Positions 21,238 to 33,255 are shown, counted from the stretch's first letter. The stretch: 64,000 bases of DNA from Eremochloa ophiuroides (GCA_038502445.1 JAHLJS010000004.1:18972305-19036304); one strand, 5' to 3'. Program-made: numbers and translations. The notes: generated from the sequence alone by a model not told the origin.

Positions 21238-23056
21238 TGTCGGCATTTCTTAACATCGTTACAAAGGATAGACTAAAAGTCCATCCCCGGCAACGGCGCC
21301 AGAAATACTTGTTGGCATTTCTTAACATCGTTGCAAAGGATAGACTAAAAGTCCATCCCAGGCAACGGCGCTAGAAATGCTTGTTGGCATCCTCAACCAC
21401 CATTAATTTAGAAAGGTAACCCTTGGGCCTTAAAGGCGCCGGCCTAAGTAGTGCAGTCTGATAATAGCAGTTAGAAGTACCGGATTGGCCTTCCTAACCG
21501 TCATTACTTACGATATGCAAAACTGTGACACGGCGCCGTGGGCTGCACAAGAATTACAATCCTTAAGTAATAGTACTTAAGTACGCCAATCGATAGCTCA
21601 GTAAGAAATAAGATAACTCTGTAAGCGCACATAACTATCATTGTAGCATTTCAACCCGTGAGTAGGGTGTCGTATTTATAATTTCCCGTAGGAGGGCAAT
21701 ATGCATCAAGCGTGGTGTAAACACGATCACTTATTCAGTGCAATGGTAGGCATAGAGTAAACAGGAATAAGACATGATTTCAAAGATAGTGGATACACAT
21801 ATGGATCAACCTCAAGGATAAAAGGAAAATAAAGAATAAAAGAATATATCTAATTGAGCAGGCATTGGTCATATATAATTACGCAAAGAACTGTTAGCAA
21901 ATCATCTAATTAGTAATTCTAGTATCAGGACTAAGTCTGGGGTGATAGTGAGATCCCCACAGCTGGTCTGCCAGCCGATAGAGACTTTACGAACTCCTAC
22001 TCAATATCCGAATGTGGGGGAATGCTAGGGATGGACAGGGCTGTCACCACCTGTCCACCTACCCCTCTGCCCGTGGGATACTGACATATTCGCCGATCTC
22101 CGCATACCCAAGCTCCATGCTTGCATACTTGGAAACAACTCCTAACCCCCGCGGACCCCAACCCTTCGGATTGACAGGCTAGGTTAAGAGCAGCCATGAC
22201 AGCACGACGAACCATCACCTCATTCCTAGTTCTTCCTCTATTCATACTAATTCGATGAACAATGAAGAACGATGATGAACAAGTCAAGAACATGATACAT
22301 AAACTATATTCTAGCTCATATACTATGCTCATAACAAGATCATAACTAGACTCTAGTTCATATGCATAATCATATAAGTTTGATAAGAACTTGCTCATGG
22401 AAGAAGACCAAATTGTATTCATACCAAGATGATCCTTTTCTTCCAAGGAGACAAGCTCTCCTTGATAGCTCTTGCCTCGCTCACAAACTACTACAACTAC
22501 TCTAAAGATACAAGTAAGAGGTGTGAGGTAGATGACTCCAAATGATGTGTGTGTTGAAGGGGATGGAGCACCATCTATTTATAGTGAAACTATGACGGTT
22601 TGGCGCATCTAAACTTGGAAGGAGGTGAAACCGCCATGGCCAAACCGCCATCAGTACCGCCTCTGAAGCTGGGCCCGGGAGGCTCCACCTGGGGTGCGGC
22701 CGCCCCCGGGGGCGGTCGGTCCCTAGGGAGCACCATCTGGCCACCGCCTTCGGGTGGTCGGTTACTCCCTGGGCCTGGGCCTCTCCCTTGGTTGCAGATG
22801 GATCCAGTTACACTTTGAAGGTGGGCTTCTTTAGTATTCTTTGGTTGCGCATTTGTTGGATTCGTCTTTTAACTTTGCGCTTTCTTCATGTTGATGCATA
22901 TTTCCACTTGTTGTGCCATAAAACCTGTAAAACATGAATGCTAGGTGTACAAGTGGAACTTGTTAGTAGTAAAGGCATATGTGCTAGAATATGATTGTTA
23001 ATCCTCTTTTTAGTCTAAGTTGGTGGTATAAAATTTATCCATAAGGACCACCAACA
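21238..23056 (-). repeat. Athila-like 3' LTR with two primer-site units at its end
   Basis: The core is 21382-23056, with a minus TATAAATAG at plus 22575-22583. Two 72-bp units (21238-21309 and 21310-21381) are appended at the U5 end. Each carries a complement of the tRNA-Asp primer site (plus GGCAACGGCG(C)) and a hairpin word pair AGACTAAAAGTC. The outer TG is retained. The shared LTR block lies at 21616-21684. Confidence 0.85.
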
Positions 23057-23070
23057 AGACCCCCAAGCTT
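23057..23070 (-). other. Polypurine tract of the Athila-like element
   Basis: Minus-strand AAGCTTGGGGGTCT directly abuts the 3' LTR start (TGTTGGTGG). This is the expected plus-strand primer for reverse transcription. Similar tracts lie at 24490-24505 and 26735-26750. Confidence 0.75.
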
Positions 23071-24469
23071 AACCTTTGCTCGTCCCAAGCAAATAGCTAA
23101 GTATGGTTGTTGATCAGGAGTTGCTACAATACCGATATAATTCATAAGTGTCGTACCTATAACATAGCATTCATTCATAATTTAAATAAGTTGGCATTCT
23201 ATCCACTCTTTACCTTGATTTCTTATGGGGCTTGTAGTTTCTCCAATTTCTTGGGTGGTTGCAAGATAGAATGATTATAATAGACTCACCAATCATTCAT
23301 TCTTTGATAGACCTTTGATCCGGAGGTTTTATGAATTTTGCAAAATAAACCAAGTTCCTCAAATGATTCTCTTAATCGCTCAATGTGTATGGTTTACCTT
23401 ACCAAAGGCATTGTAGTGTTGCCTTTTCATCCTACTACTAAGGCTGAGAGTGGAGTTTTGGGTAGGTATGAAGGTGGGCATACTTACATTACTTATATTG
23501 CTGAGTCATAGACCGGACCATAAGGAGATACAAGTCATATACCTTGATTGAGATGTGCAAGTGTGTGGAATGGTGAAAACTTATCTCTAATCTTTTTGGC
23601 ACTCCATGCATCATGTCTCTCTTTTTATTGGATGGAATAAAACTTCTTGGAGGAATATGGGCCATAGAAATATCATCATTTTTTTTTGAACGGGTATTTG
23701 TATTTTCTTTCCCGTTTGTTTTCTCATGCCCTTTGGCTCCTCCTTTTTTTTAGCATAGCCCATATTTTGATTTGATATATGAAAACTTTTGGATGGAGAG
23801 ACGTCATGATGGCGAACCAGGAGTGAAAACTTTTTGTATGCACGGCTCTCAAAGTGAGGGTCGGCATTTTTATTTGGTGTATGAAAGGTGCATGTTGTGC
23901 GCAACTCTCAGGATGAGAGTCGGCTTTATTTGGTAGGTGTACGTGAATCTCAATCATGGGTGTATGACCATAATCTCACTAGGTCTCAGCATTTTGACTC
24001 AACTCAAAGTTCCGTAAGTAGCATATGACCAAGTTTTTGTAAAAGTATAGCATGTCATATGGCCTTAGTAGGTATTTCAAAATCATTGGGGAACTTTTGA
24101 TTTTTTGAATCTTTGAAAAGAAATCTCCAGATGTCAAGTTTCTCTTAGAACAAAGTCATAGCAAAGTCTATTTCTACCATCTCATATCTTGCAACAACTT
24201 AGAAAAGGATCTTGCAATTGCAACCCATAAGATTTCAAGTTCTCAGAATGACATATTTTTAGCCAACAAACTTAAATCTTGATGAATACTAAGTTATAAC
24301 TTAGACACAGATGAATTATAGACAGAGCAACTATTCATCATTTCAACGGAAGAGAAACTAACATATGTTAGCACATATGGGAGTGGAATATTTTATTTAT
24401 TATTTTTAACAAGGAAATAAAATTGCAGAATTTAAAAGTGCGAGAAATAAGTGCAAGAGATTGAAAGAT
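23071..24469 (-). other. 3' non-coding region of the Athila-like element
   Basis: About 1.4 kb between the env-like ORF and the polypurine tract. AT-rich, with a diverged direct duplication around 23815-23935 (CTCTCAAAGTGAGGGTCGGC and CTCTCAGGATGAGAGTCGGC). No convincing reading frame is present. Confidence 0.6.
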
Positions 24470-24755
24470 ACATGTTACCTCTTGTGGGGTCTCCTCCCCC
24501 AAGCTAGTTCAAGGCCTAGGTCCCGGGAATTGTCCCATGGACCGAAGGTAGGCCATCTGTGCCTCGTGCCGCCGCCGGTTCGCATCTTCGAGGTCCATGA
24601 ACTACTGCTGTTACTGCTCATGCCATTGGGTAGAAATCTGGATGTGAGCATTGAGCGTACCTTGGATTTGTCTGTTTTGCAATTCTAGTCCTCCCATGCG
24701 TGTGTTGAACATCTCTAGTGTGACCGGCTGTGGGTGTATCGGAGGTGGCATGCCT

Positions 24756-26057
24756 TCAGAATCTGGAGAATGGTCGTACTCGGGCTGCCTTGACCCCCTG
24801 CCTCCTGCGAGTGTTGCCACCCTGACCCTCCAGCCGCATAAGGATGAGGAACATGTCCCATACCATATCCATACTCGGGGTGAACCTAGGTGTAGATATG
24901 ACCGGGGACCATTCCATCCTTGGTATCGTGGTAGGCATGGCCGGGTGTGGTGTAGGCTGCACAGGCTGCGCAGGCTCTTCCTCCTGTACTTCTCTCCTCC
25001 GTGATCTCCTGCGAGAAACAGAACTCCTGCGTGCTTCTTCCTTTTCGACAAGGTCGAAGGTGAGAGATGGGGATTTATATAAAGCGAGATCCGGGTTAGG
25101 TAACGGAATCTCGTTTATATATCCCGGATAATAAAATATCAGGTTTGTTCCCGAGTCATCACGTTTTATAGTATGAGCTTGAGTAAAATAATACTCATTG
25201 ATCATAATGCGCGGAGTGGAGAGATAAACAATAGTGCTAGCACCATGAGGATCAACACTAGCAGCAAGACGTGTGATGAGTGAAATGCACATAATTGGTG
25301 TGGAAGTTTTAAAAGAGTTTAACTAGTGCTTAACAATGTCATAGACAGGAGCAACTTTAATCTTTTTAAGCACGGCATAAAGCAACTTCAACTCAATATC
25401 ATAAGCATGATGAGTGTCCTCTCTAGGAAAGAAAGAATTAGCAATCCATTTATACATAAGCCTTAGAGAAGGATGGTGGATGGTGTTGATGTTGGGTTGG
25501 AATTTTCCAGTCACATTTTGTCCAGTTATCAAGTGCCAAAAAGCATGACGCTGATAACCCAAAAGAGTGAAACCCAAATCGACAGAGCATCGCTCATGAA
25601 AACCCAAGTGTGTAGCAAAATCATTCCAGTAAAGGCTATGTTCTTTCCCAAAGCAGCGAAAAGTAATACCATAATCGACAATTTGTAAAGTGTCCAAGAT
25701 TTGGATGGTCAAGAAACGAGATCCAAGTTCGTGCACGGGGGCAACTTGGATCCATGTAGCGTTTTCAAAAATGGTATTAAATTCGTTATTCATACCTGTC
25801 TGCTGCAGGAAGTGTGGGTCGAAAGCCGGTGTATGCAGGAATTCGCGTCCCTTGAGGAGGTTGTATGCTTGTATTTCCTGCTCGCTTTCCAAGTCGATGA
25901 AGGGAGCGTCGACCTCGTCGATGGCGTGGCCTCTTGGCGCCTCCTCTTCTTCATGCAGCAGGCTGTCCTCACGTGTGGGGGTACTTTGACTAGACTCCCC
26001 ACGAGAGCAATGGCCTTTCCGGAACATGCCGGAAATCCTACCTCTGATCCCACTCAT
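24756..26057 (-). pseudogene. Athila env-like ORF
   Basis: The start is ATG at 26057 (MSGIRGRISGMF). One frame continues to 24756 with a single in-frame TAG at 25323-25325. The central part (FLTIQILDTLQIVDYGITF, HSLYWNDFATHLGF) resembles the domain found in Athila-group third ORFs, sometimes called env-like; its biochemical role is unproven. Before the stop comes KIKVAPVYDIVKH, and after it CISLITRLAASVDPHG, a Ser/Arg-rich basic patch (SVSRRRSRRREV) and a Pro-rich stretch. A frameshift near 24850 would continue into a helical tail (LELQNRQIQGTLNAHIQI) down to about 24470. No signal peptide or clear transmembrane segment is visible in the main frame. Confidence 0.65.
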
Positions 26058-26875
26058 GGTGAGCTTGGCACAAGAACTTGACTTGTGATGGGAGTGGAAG
26101 AGGTTTGTGCAGGATTTCCTTGCACTTGAACTTTGTGGAGAATTGCTTGGAGAATGGTGGAGCAAGAGTGTGATGGAGGGAGTGAAAAATGTGAGAAGGA
26201 GAAGGGTGAGGAGCTCCACCAGAATGCTCTGGTATTGACAGAGCTGATCGCAGGCGGGAGAGTGCTCCTTGCAACGGCTAGTGACCGTTGGCAAAAGGCT
26301 GTGCCGCAGAGCCGTTGGCCAGGGGGCGGTCGCCCCTGGGACCGGCCGGTCCCCTGACTGGGCCGGCTTGGTCCAAGTTTTTTCCAGCCCCCTCTAACGG
26401 CTATTTCTAATGTGTAGCCGGTTACGAATGACTTCCATTTGAAATTTTGCTCCAGTTTTTGATTTTCCACAAGTTTTATTTGAATTTTTTTTATTTTCAG
26501 AAATTATTTAAAAATAATATTTAGACTCAACAAAATTTATTCTTTCTTAAAATTATTTTTATAGAATTTTTGGAGAAGAATTTATTTTGAACTAAAAATA
26601 AAATTTTGTAATTTTTAGAAGGAAATCCTTTTTGAATGCAAGAAAATAATTTTATGAAATATATATATATATAAATTAGATATTTATTATTATTATTATT
26701 TTCAAAAGGTTAAGATACAATACCTGAATGAGGACACCTCCCCCAAGCTTGAATGAAGGTGTGGGCCCTTTCAGATATTTATTTGTTTCTTTATATGTAT
26801 TTATTTTTAGATAACTACTGATGTCCTTCGGCAAGGGCTCAACTTTTATAGTCTGTTGGCGAGACTCTTCTTCCT
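26058..26875 (-). other. Gap between gag and env-like ORF, no pol
   Basis: Pol should be here in a complete Athila element. Instead there is a GC-rich patch (26280-26400), AT-rich low-complexity sequence (26460-26700) and a polypurine-like AAGCTTGGGGGAGG at minus 26750-26735. This is consistent with a large ancestral deletion that joined the gag end to an env leader. Confidence 0.65.
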
Positions 26876-28224
26876 TTATTGATCTGTAACTACATGAGCA
26901 AACTCGGGAGAAGTCTCGGGTTGCCCCGGGATTTTTCCCGTGTTGTTGACAGGAATAGAAGCAGCTATTTGTGCCATTTGTGTTTCTATCATTTTATTAA
27001 AACTTGCTTGATTTTGAATAGAAGAAGACAAAGTTTCAAGCTTGGCATTTATGTTTTCAAACATTTTATCATTGAAGGATAGCTTTTTGGTCAAATTTTC
27101 ATTGATTTTAGCTTGTCCTAGAACGAGATCTTTTAAGGAAGGTTGGATTGAATTGAAATTTGAATTGAAATTATTACCTTGCGGGCGGTGTTGGTTGTTC
27201 CACCTGTTATTACCTTGCTGTGGTTGGCGAAACCCGTTGTTGACATATGAAGCTTCTTCTTGGGTTTCGGGGCAGTTGTTCCCCGAGTGGCCAACGTTCC
27301 CACATACTTCACACGTCATGTGTGAATCCATGGCTTGGACGGTACTCATGGAAGGGTTGGTAGCACGATTGTCCAGCTTTTGAATCAGCAAGTCTAATTT
27401 TACGGCAAGCAAGTCCGTCTCCTTCACGGTATGCGAGCCTTTTGTGTTTTCCTTCCTTCTCCCCAACTCTGATTGGCCACCATCTTTTCAATGAGTGCAG
27501 TTGCATCCGCAATGGAGAGGGAGAGGAATGCACCTCCAGCTGCGGCATCTACGTGTCCCTTTGACATGGCCGTGAGGCCTTCATAAAAGTTTTGGAGCAC
27601 GAGCCAATCTTCCATTCCATGATGAGGGCAGGCTCGGATGTACTCTTGAAGCCTTTCCCATGCTTCGGGGATAGATTCAAGGGAAGATTGCTGGAAGTTT
27701 GAGATCTTTCCCCTTAGAGCGCTGGTCTTGCTCATGGGGAAGAACTTGGCGAGGAATGCTGCGGAACACTTGTCCCACGTGTTGACGGCTTCCTTATTTT
27801 GATAGAACCATTGTTTCGCTTTCCCCGTGAGGGAGAAAGGAAACAAGCGGAGCCTGATACTGTCTTGTGCGACGTCTTTGATGACAATGGTGTCACACAG
27901 CCCAAGGAAGTGTTGCAAATGAGCGTTTGCATCCTCGCTTGGCAAGCCACAGAACTGGCTTGCCTGCACCATCGAGATAAGGCCTGTACGGATCTTGAAA
28001 TTTCCATTTCCGATGTTGACAGCGGGCCCAACGGGCACGTTGGCAACAGCGGGGATGGAGTAGTCACGGAGTGTCTTGGCCATGACAGTAGTAGCGGATG
28101 GTGCGGGAACGAACGATTCGTCTGCCGACGGAGTAGCAGAAGAAGAAATGGTACGAGACCTTTTCTTCCTTAGGAGTGCTTCCGGATTGCTGATGAAATT
28201 GTTCGGCAGAGCAAAACCGCTCAT
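26876..28224 (-). pseudogene. gag: Athila-like gag
   Basis: The start is ATG at 28224 (MSGFALPNNF). The gag core includes LPSEDANAHLQHFLGLCDT, FPFSLTGKAKQWF and AAFLAKFFPMSKTSALRGKI, typical of plant gypsy gag, followed by a CCHC knuckle C-x2-C-x4-H-x4-C (CEVCGNVGHSGNNC) at about 27260-27305 and a Gln/Asn-rich linker, ending at 26876. Gag forms the cytoplasmic virus-like particle and binds RNA through the knuckle. A frameshift lies near 27440, where the frame ending at 27424 gives way to the one starting near 27466. Otherwise the frame is open, unusually good for this window. Confidence 0.8.
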
Positions 28225-28345
28225 ACACTATCCTGTTTTCATTCCAATAAAAAGAGGAAGAAAACAGCGAAGTTAGCCTGTTTAAACTACGTCTACCAAT
28301 GCTTATTTTGTGATTAATGTTTATGCCAGCTTAGATGTTTTTGTC

Positions 28346-28364
28346 ATCCCAGGCAACGGCGCCA
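28346..28364 (-). other. tRNA-Asp primer-binding site
   Basis: Minus-strand TGGCGCCGTTGCCTGGGAT is complementary to the 3' end of plant tRNA-Asp, the usual primer of Athila-type and related elements. It lies eight bases from the LTR end at 28373. Two further copies sit inside each LTR. Confidence 0.8.
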
Positions 28365-28372
28365 GAAATGCT

Positions 28373-30180
28373 TGTTGGCATTTCTTAACATCATTACAAA
28401 GGATAGACTAAAAGTCCATCCCCGGCAACGGCGCCAGAAATCTTTGTTGGCATTTCTTAACATCGTTGCAAAGGATAGACTTCCAGGCAACGGCGCTAGA
28501 AATGTTTGTTGGCATCCCCAACCACCATTAATTTAGAAAGGTAACCCTTGGCCCTTAAAGGCGCCGGCCTAGGTAGTGCAGTCTGGTAATAGCAGTTAGA
28601 AGTGCCGGATTGGCCTTCCTAACCATCATTACTTACGATATACAAAACTGTGACACGGCGCCGTGGGGTGCACAAGAATTACAATCCTTAAGTAATGGTA
28701 GTTAGGTACGCCAATCGATAGCTCAGTAAGAAATAAGATAACTCTACAAGCGCACAGAACTATCATTGTAGCATTTCAACCCGTGAGTAGGGTGTCGTAT
28801 TTATAATTTCCCATAGGAGGGCAATATGCATCAAGCGTGGTGTAAACATGATCACTTATTGAGTGCAATGGTAGACATAGAGTAAACAGAAATAAGACAT
28901 GATTTCAAAGATAGTGGAGACACATATGGATCAACCTCAAGGATAAAAGAAAAATAAAGAATAAAAGAATATATCTAATTGAGCAGGCATTGGTCATATA
29001 TAATTATGCAAAGAACTATAAGCAGATCATCTAATTATTAATTCTAGTATCAGGACTAAGTCTGGGGTGATAGGGAGATCCCCGCAACTGGTCTGCCAGC
29101 CGATAGAGACTTTACGAACTCTGACTCAATATCCGAACGTGGGGGAATGCTAGAGATGGACAGGGCTGTCACCACCAGTCCACCTACCCCTTTGCCCGTG
29201 GGATACCGACATATTCGCCGATCTCTGCATACCCAAGCTCCATGCTTGCATACTTGGAAACAACTCCTAACCCCCGCGGAGCCCAACCCTTCGGATTGAC
29301 AGGCTAGGTTAAGAGCAGCCATGATAGCACGACGAACCATCACCTCATTCCTAGTTCTTCCTCTATTCATACTAATTCGATGAACAATGAAGAACGATGA
29401 TGAACAAGTCAAGAACATGATACATAAACTATATTCTAGCTCATATACTATGCCCATAACAAGATCATAACTAGACTCTAGTTCATATGCATAATCATAG
29501 AAGTATGATAAGGACTTGCTCATGGAAGAAGACCGAATTGTATTCATACCAAGATGATCCTTTTCTTCCAAGGAGACAAGCTCTCCTTGATAGCTCTTAC
29601 CTTGCTCACAAACTATTACGACTACTCTAAAGATACAAGTGAGAGATGTGAGGTAGATGACTCCAAATGATGTGTGTGTTGAAGGGGATAGAGCACCATC
29701 TATTTATAGTGAAACTATGACGGTTTGGCGCATCTAAACTTGGAAGGAGGTGAAACCGCCATGGCCAAACCACCATCAGTACCGCCTGTGAAGCTGGGCC
29801 TGGGAGGCTCCACTTGGGGGGCGGCCGCCCCCTGGGGCGGTCGGTCCCTGGGGAGCACCATCTGGCCACTGCCTTCGAGTGGTCGGTTACTCCCTGGGCC
29901 TGGGCCTCTCCCTTGGTTGCAGATGGATCCAGTTACGCTTTGAAGGTGGGCTTCTTTAGTATTCTTTGGTTGCGTATTTGTTGGATTCGTCTTTTGACTT
30001 TGCGCTTTCTTCATGTTGATGCGTATTTCCACTTGTTGTGCCATAAAACCTGTAAAACATGAATGCTAGGGGTACAAATGGAACTTGTTAGTAGTAAAGG
30101 CATATGTGCTAGAATATGATTGTTAATCCTCTTTTTAGTCTAAGTTGGTGGTATAAATTTATCCATAAGGACCACCAACA
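28373..30180 (-). repeat. Athila-like 5' LTR with two primer-site units at its end
   Basis: The core is 28507-30180, preceded by units 28373-28444 (72 bp) and 28445-28506 (62 bp; AAAAGTCCAT lost). Minus TATAAATAG is at plus 29700-29708. The shared 3' block is at 28741-28806. Presence of the same two units in both LTRs shows that they were copied as part of the LTR during reverse transcription. Confidence 0.85.
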
Positions 30181-30826
30181 ATTGTTAGCTATTTAATATT
30201 GGATTAATGATATATTTAGATAAATAGAAAACCTTGATGACTAGGGTATGATGTGATTTTAAGGTTGATTGTGGTCCTAGGTTAAACACCCTTATGACCT
30301 AGGGCATCTTAGGCTAGAATTGTTATGGCTAGCATATGAAGAAAAATTATGCTCAAGTTTGTGCATTTTTAATTATTGATTTTTGAATCTTGCATCCCGT
30401 ACCATTGCATCGTATTAAGCATGCATCATTGCATACTTGTAGTGCCCGTGAACGAAGAAGTGAAAGCTGAGGTGACTACTGTGGAGACTGCTCCTAAGGT
30501 GGTTCTGGGGTTTGACATTTGCGCCACCGATCCCGATCCGACTCTCTTCGCGCTTCAAGGCAAGCCCGGTGCATTCAACCCCTTCCTTGTGATTTATAAA
30601 ATATTTATAACTTGAGTTAATTATTGCATTAGGTTGCTAGGAGTTGATTGTCACCTATCTTGTTGCATTACCTGCCTTGATATATTACCCTTGAAACCTG
30701 TTTAAAATGAAAATGTTTGAAAAATGCTTAGCCCTGCTTAATTAATTTAGATTTGCATAAAATGCTATTTTTGACTTATGGGGATATACTAATAATGAAT
30801 CATGAGAAATGAAAAGGGATATGAGT

Positions 30827-31026
30827 CCGTTCGGTGATTGTGCACTTGGATAGCAGCCCCAATGCATCGCCACCGACGGAAAGGGATTTTCCGTTCGATG
30901 GTTGTGAATTTGGGTTACAGTCCCAATGCTTGACCACCGGCAGAAAGGGATTTGAAAACCGTGCGGTTACTTGTACTTGGGTTAGAGTCCCAATGCAATG
31001 TCTCCGACGGAAAAATGAATTAGGGA
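30827..31026 (+). repeat. Three-unit tandem repeat in the Tekay-like LTR
   Basis: Units of about 64-68 bp begin CCGTTCGGTG, CCGTTCGATG and CCGTGCGGTT, and share TTGGG(T)TA-AGTCCCAATGC and CCGACGGAAA words. Such short arrays are common within long LTRs. No coding or structural role is evident. Confidence 0.65.
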
Positions 31027-32112
31027 CCGTTCGTTGTAGGCCCGCTGTGATCGAGACTTTGCAACTAGCCACATACTATGGGAAGCCCTCACTCCGGTGG
31101 CTCTACTACTTGAACCGACAACCACGCACTGGGAGTGGAGAGATGGCGAGAGTAGCGTGTACCCTCGTGGCCGGCATGCCTGGGTAAGAGAGAAGTCTGT
31201 GCTCTCGGGTGGCGCAGGACCGGTTCAGGTTTGGAAAAGCTGTGGTAGACGGAGTTGGCATATGCAAGCTTAGGTGTTACATATGCAGTGTGGATAGGGA
31301 TCCCTAGCTGGATACTAATTGATTCGAATCGTCGTTGCTCTTCGGATATGGAGACTTGATCCTTTGACCTACAATTGAAAAGTGGTTCGGAACTAGGATG
31401 TTTTTGAGAATGAATAAGTAATTGGAATTGAAGGATACATGTGAAAGGACTGAGAACTATTGATATTGAATAAATATTATTGAGTAAAATACTGAAAGTA
31501 GGATTAGTATTGCTTTTTCCGCAAAATGCTTTGACTCTTGCTAAAGCCTTACCTTGACTCCCCTCAGCCTGCATTCCTGAGTCTCATCTTTTTCTTTAGT
31601 CGGGTAAGTCTTGCGGAGTACCCTAGTACTCAGGGTTTGTTAACCCTTGTTGCAGGAGAACCGCAGCAGTAGGTTTGCCTTGCCCCCTGCTGCGTGACAA
31701 TTGTTCAGGAAGGAAGTGAGGAAGAGTGAAGTTGGACCCGTGGGCAGGGTCCCTGGTATCATTTATCTAAGCATGTTGTATCGTTGTTCTACTACTACTG
31801 CTACTTATCTATGGTTTGTAATAACTACACTCAAGTTCTATTTGGACAACCGGTTTGTAATCTAAGTACTATGTAACCTTTCCGCACTCATACTCTGATG
31901 TATTTTATTATGCGTAATGGCTTCGCAATGGGATCCTATCGGAGAAAAACGGGTGCTGATGTAGCCCGGCAGGACCTTCTATATCATCTGGGACACGGGC
32001 CCGGCTGTCAGAGGTCATTAGTGACAATGACAGGTGCCTGTGGGCCATATGATTTAGGCGGTTCTGTTACATACCAGAACCTTTCGGAAGATTAGGACCC
32101 TAGTCCACATCA

Positions 32113-33255
32113 AGTGGTATTGGAGCTTCAGGTATACCATCAGGTTCACATCTATCTACCATTAGTTTAGAGTGTTTTCGCCTTCATCCCATAGTCTAGT
32201 GCCATATTTGTTTCCTTCCCCATAACCTTCCACGCCATAGCCTTTGCATTATTCGGGTTCAGAGTTTGTCGTGTTGAGTTTGTGTCCTAGTCGAGGTCTT
32301 GTTGCTGGTTAGTCTGTGTTAGAGTCCATTTCGTGTGATTTCCCCCATCGTTTCCATCAAACCCTAGCCACCGCGACCAGTTTTGCCTTCTTTGTCCCGG
32401 TTTTGCCCTCTAATTTGGAGTCGGTTTTTGAAACTGGTCCAGTTTTCACATACGGAGTCGGAATTCGACATTCTATATATCAAAACTGATCGGCACGAAA
32501 TTTTGGATTTGGCTGTCACCCGCTCTGTTGGGGTCCAAAAATTTAAAATTGTCAAAAACTGGTCACAAGATCCTGTTTTCGTGGTCACAAGCTTTTCGGC
32601 AAATTTTACTACATCCTCTGAAAATTCCACAGGCCACACCTTTCACTTGTTTCACCTAAAATTTTCTGTAGTTACTTCTTGTGTACTCCTAAGTCAAGAA
32701 AAAATATCAAAAACATAAAAAGAAAAAGTCAAATTTTCCAAAAAAAACAATGACAGCCCAAAAAAGAGAGAAAAAGACAGGGACAAAAGAGGAACAATAT
32801 CTAGAGGAGCACATAGAGAAGGCCATTTGTCATATTCGTGAATGTGTGCTGTGTAGAACCTTGTTCCTATTGTTCTTGCCATCTTTTATACTTGTTTCTC
32901 CATACTTGCTATCACACATTTGGTACTTGGGACACGTTAGGCCAGCAACGAGAACGAGTACTTTGGGCTATAATTCAGCATTACTATCTGTTTCTGATTT
33001 GTGTGCCATATATACATATTTGTCACTTTCGTGCCTCCCAAGCTCCACAGATTCTTCTGAACAGCACAGCATTTGCATCCCTGCAATCGCGGTCTACGTC
33101 TTCCAGGTATCCTTTGCCTTGCTGGTATGAACTCTTATAAGAGCTTGGTAAGGTGTCTTCCATTGCAGATCTTGATTTAGAGGCACCACTCCACCGTGTA
33201 GTACAATTATTAGGGATAACCTTCACGGTTTGTTGCTTGTGTTTTGGTGTCCACA
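32113..33255 (+). other. CRM-like primer-binding site and gag leader
   Basis: TGGTATTGGAGC at 32115-32126 differs at two positions from the initiator tRNA-Met site TGGTATCAGAGC, two bases after the LTR end. The 1.1-kb leader that follows has no convincing reading frame. Its CT-rich 32880-33160 part and a CAG near 33168 could form a leader intron, which is speculative. Confidence 0.6.

Larger units (their letters stand above)
21238..30180 (-). mobile_element. Athila-like non-autonomous retrotransposon lacking pol (target ATTGT)
   Basis: LTRs 21238-23056 and 28373-30180 enclose 5.3 kb; ATTGT flanks (21233-21237 and 30181-30185). The minus-strand order is LTR, tRNA-Asp primer site, gag with one zinc knuckle, an 0.8-kb AT-rich gap, an Athila-type env-like ORF, 3' non-coding DNA, polypurine tract, LTR. 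No protease, reverse transcriptase, RNase H or integrase motif exists in any frame between gag and the env-like ORF. Mobilisation must therefore have depended on another element's enzymes. The two LTRs differ by scattered substitutions and small indels. Confidence 0.85.
19211..32071 (+). mobile_element. Tekay/Del-like solo LTR, itself interrupted (target TACCA)
   Basis: The two outer parts, 19211-21237 and 30186-32071, form one LTR of about 3.9 kb. It starts with a perfect hairpin GTAACACC-TCT-GGTGTTAC and ends TCTGTTACA. A long LTR with a TGTAACACC start is typical of grass Del/Tekay chromoviruses. A GC-rich zone (19920-20880) probably contains the promoter; 30827-31026 is a three-unit repeat. 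No internal domain or second LTR exists, so it is a solo LTR. The frame at 30376-30615 has no recognisable product. Orientation is inferred from the TGTAACACC start and is less certain. Confidence 0.7.
18359..32112 (+). repeat. CRM-like 5' LTR, split by a solo LTR
   Basis: The LTR comprises 18359-19210 and 32077-32112. It aligns with 47019-47905 plus 58197. Its first 280 bases encode the same peptide tail as the pol C-terminus in the 3' LTR (ITRARA, then a stop here; SSFLSNSLYDFENRLLPNHV), now free of pol. The insertion point is marked by TACCA (19206-19210 and 32072-32076). Confidence 0.85.

Noticed and set aside
25473..26081. Plus-strand frames 25473-25688, 25690-25989 and 25701-26081
   Set aside because: Opposite the env-like ORF, which has family resemblance; these have none.
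30376..30615. 79-codon plus frame with a gene-like start inside the Tekay-like LTR
   Set aside because: No domain, and it lies inside an LTR with defined ends and target duplication.
33244..33255. TTG at 33244 as start of the CRM-like gag
   Set aside because: The in-frame ATG at 33256 is the normal eukaryotic start; the upstream codon adds only four residues.
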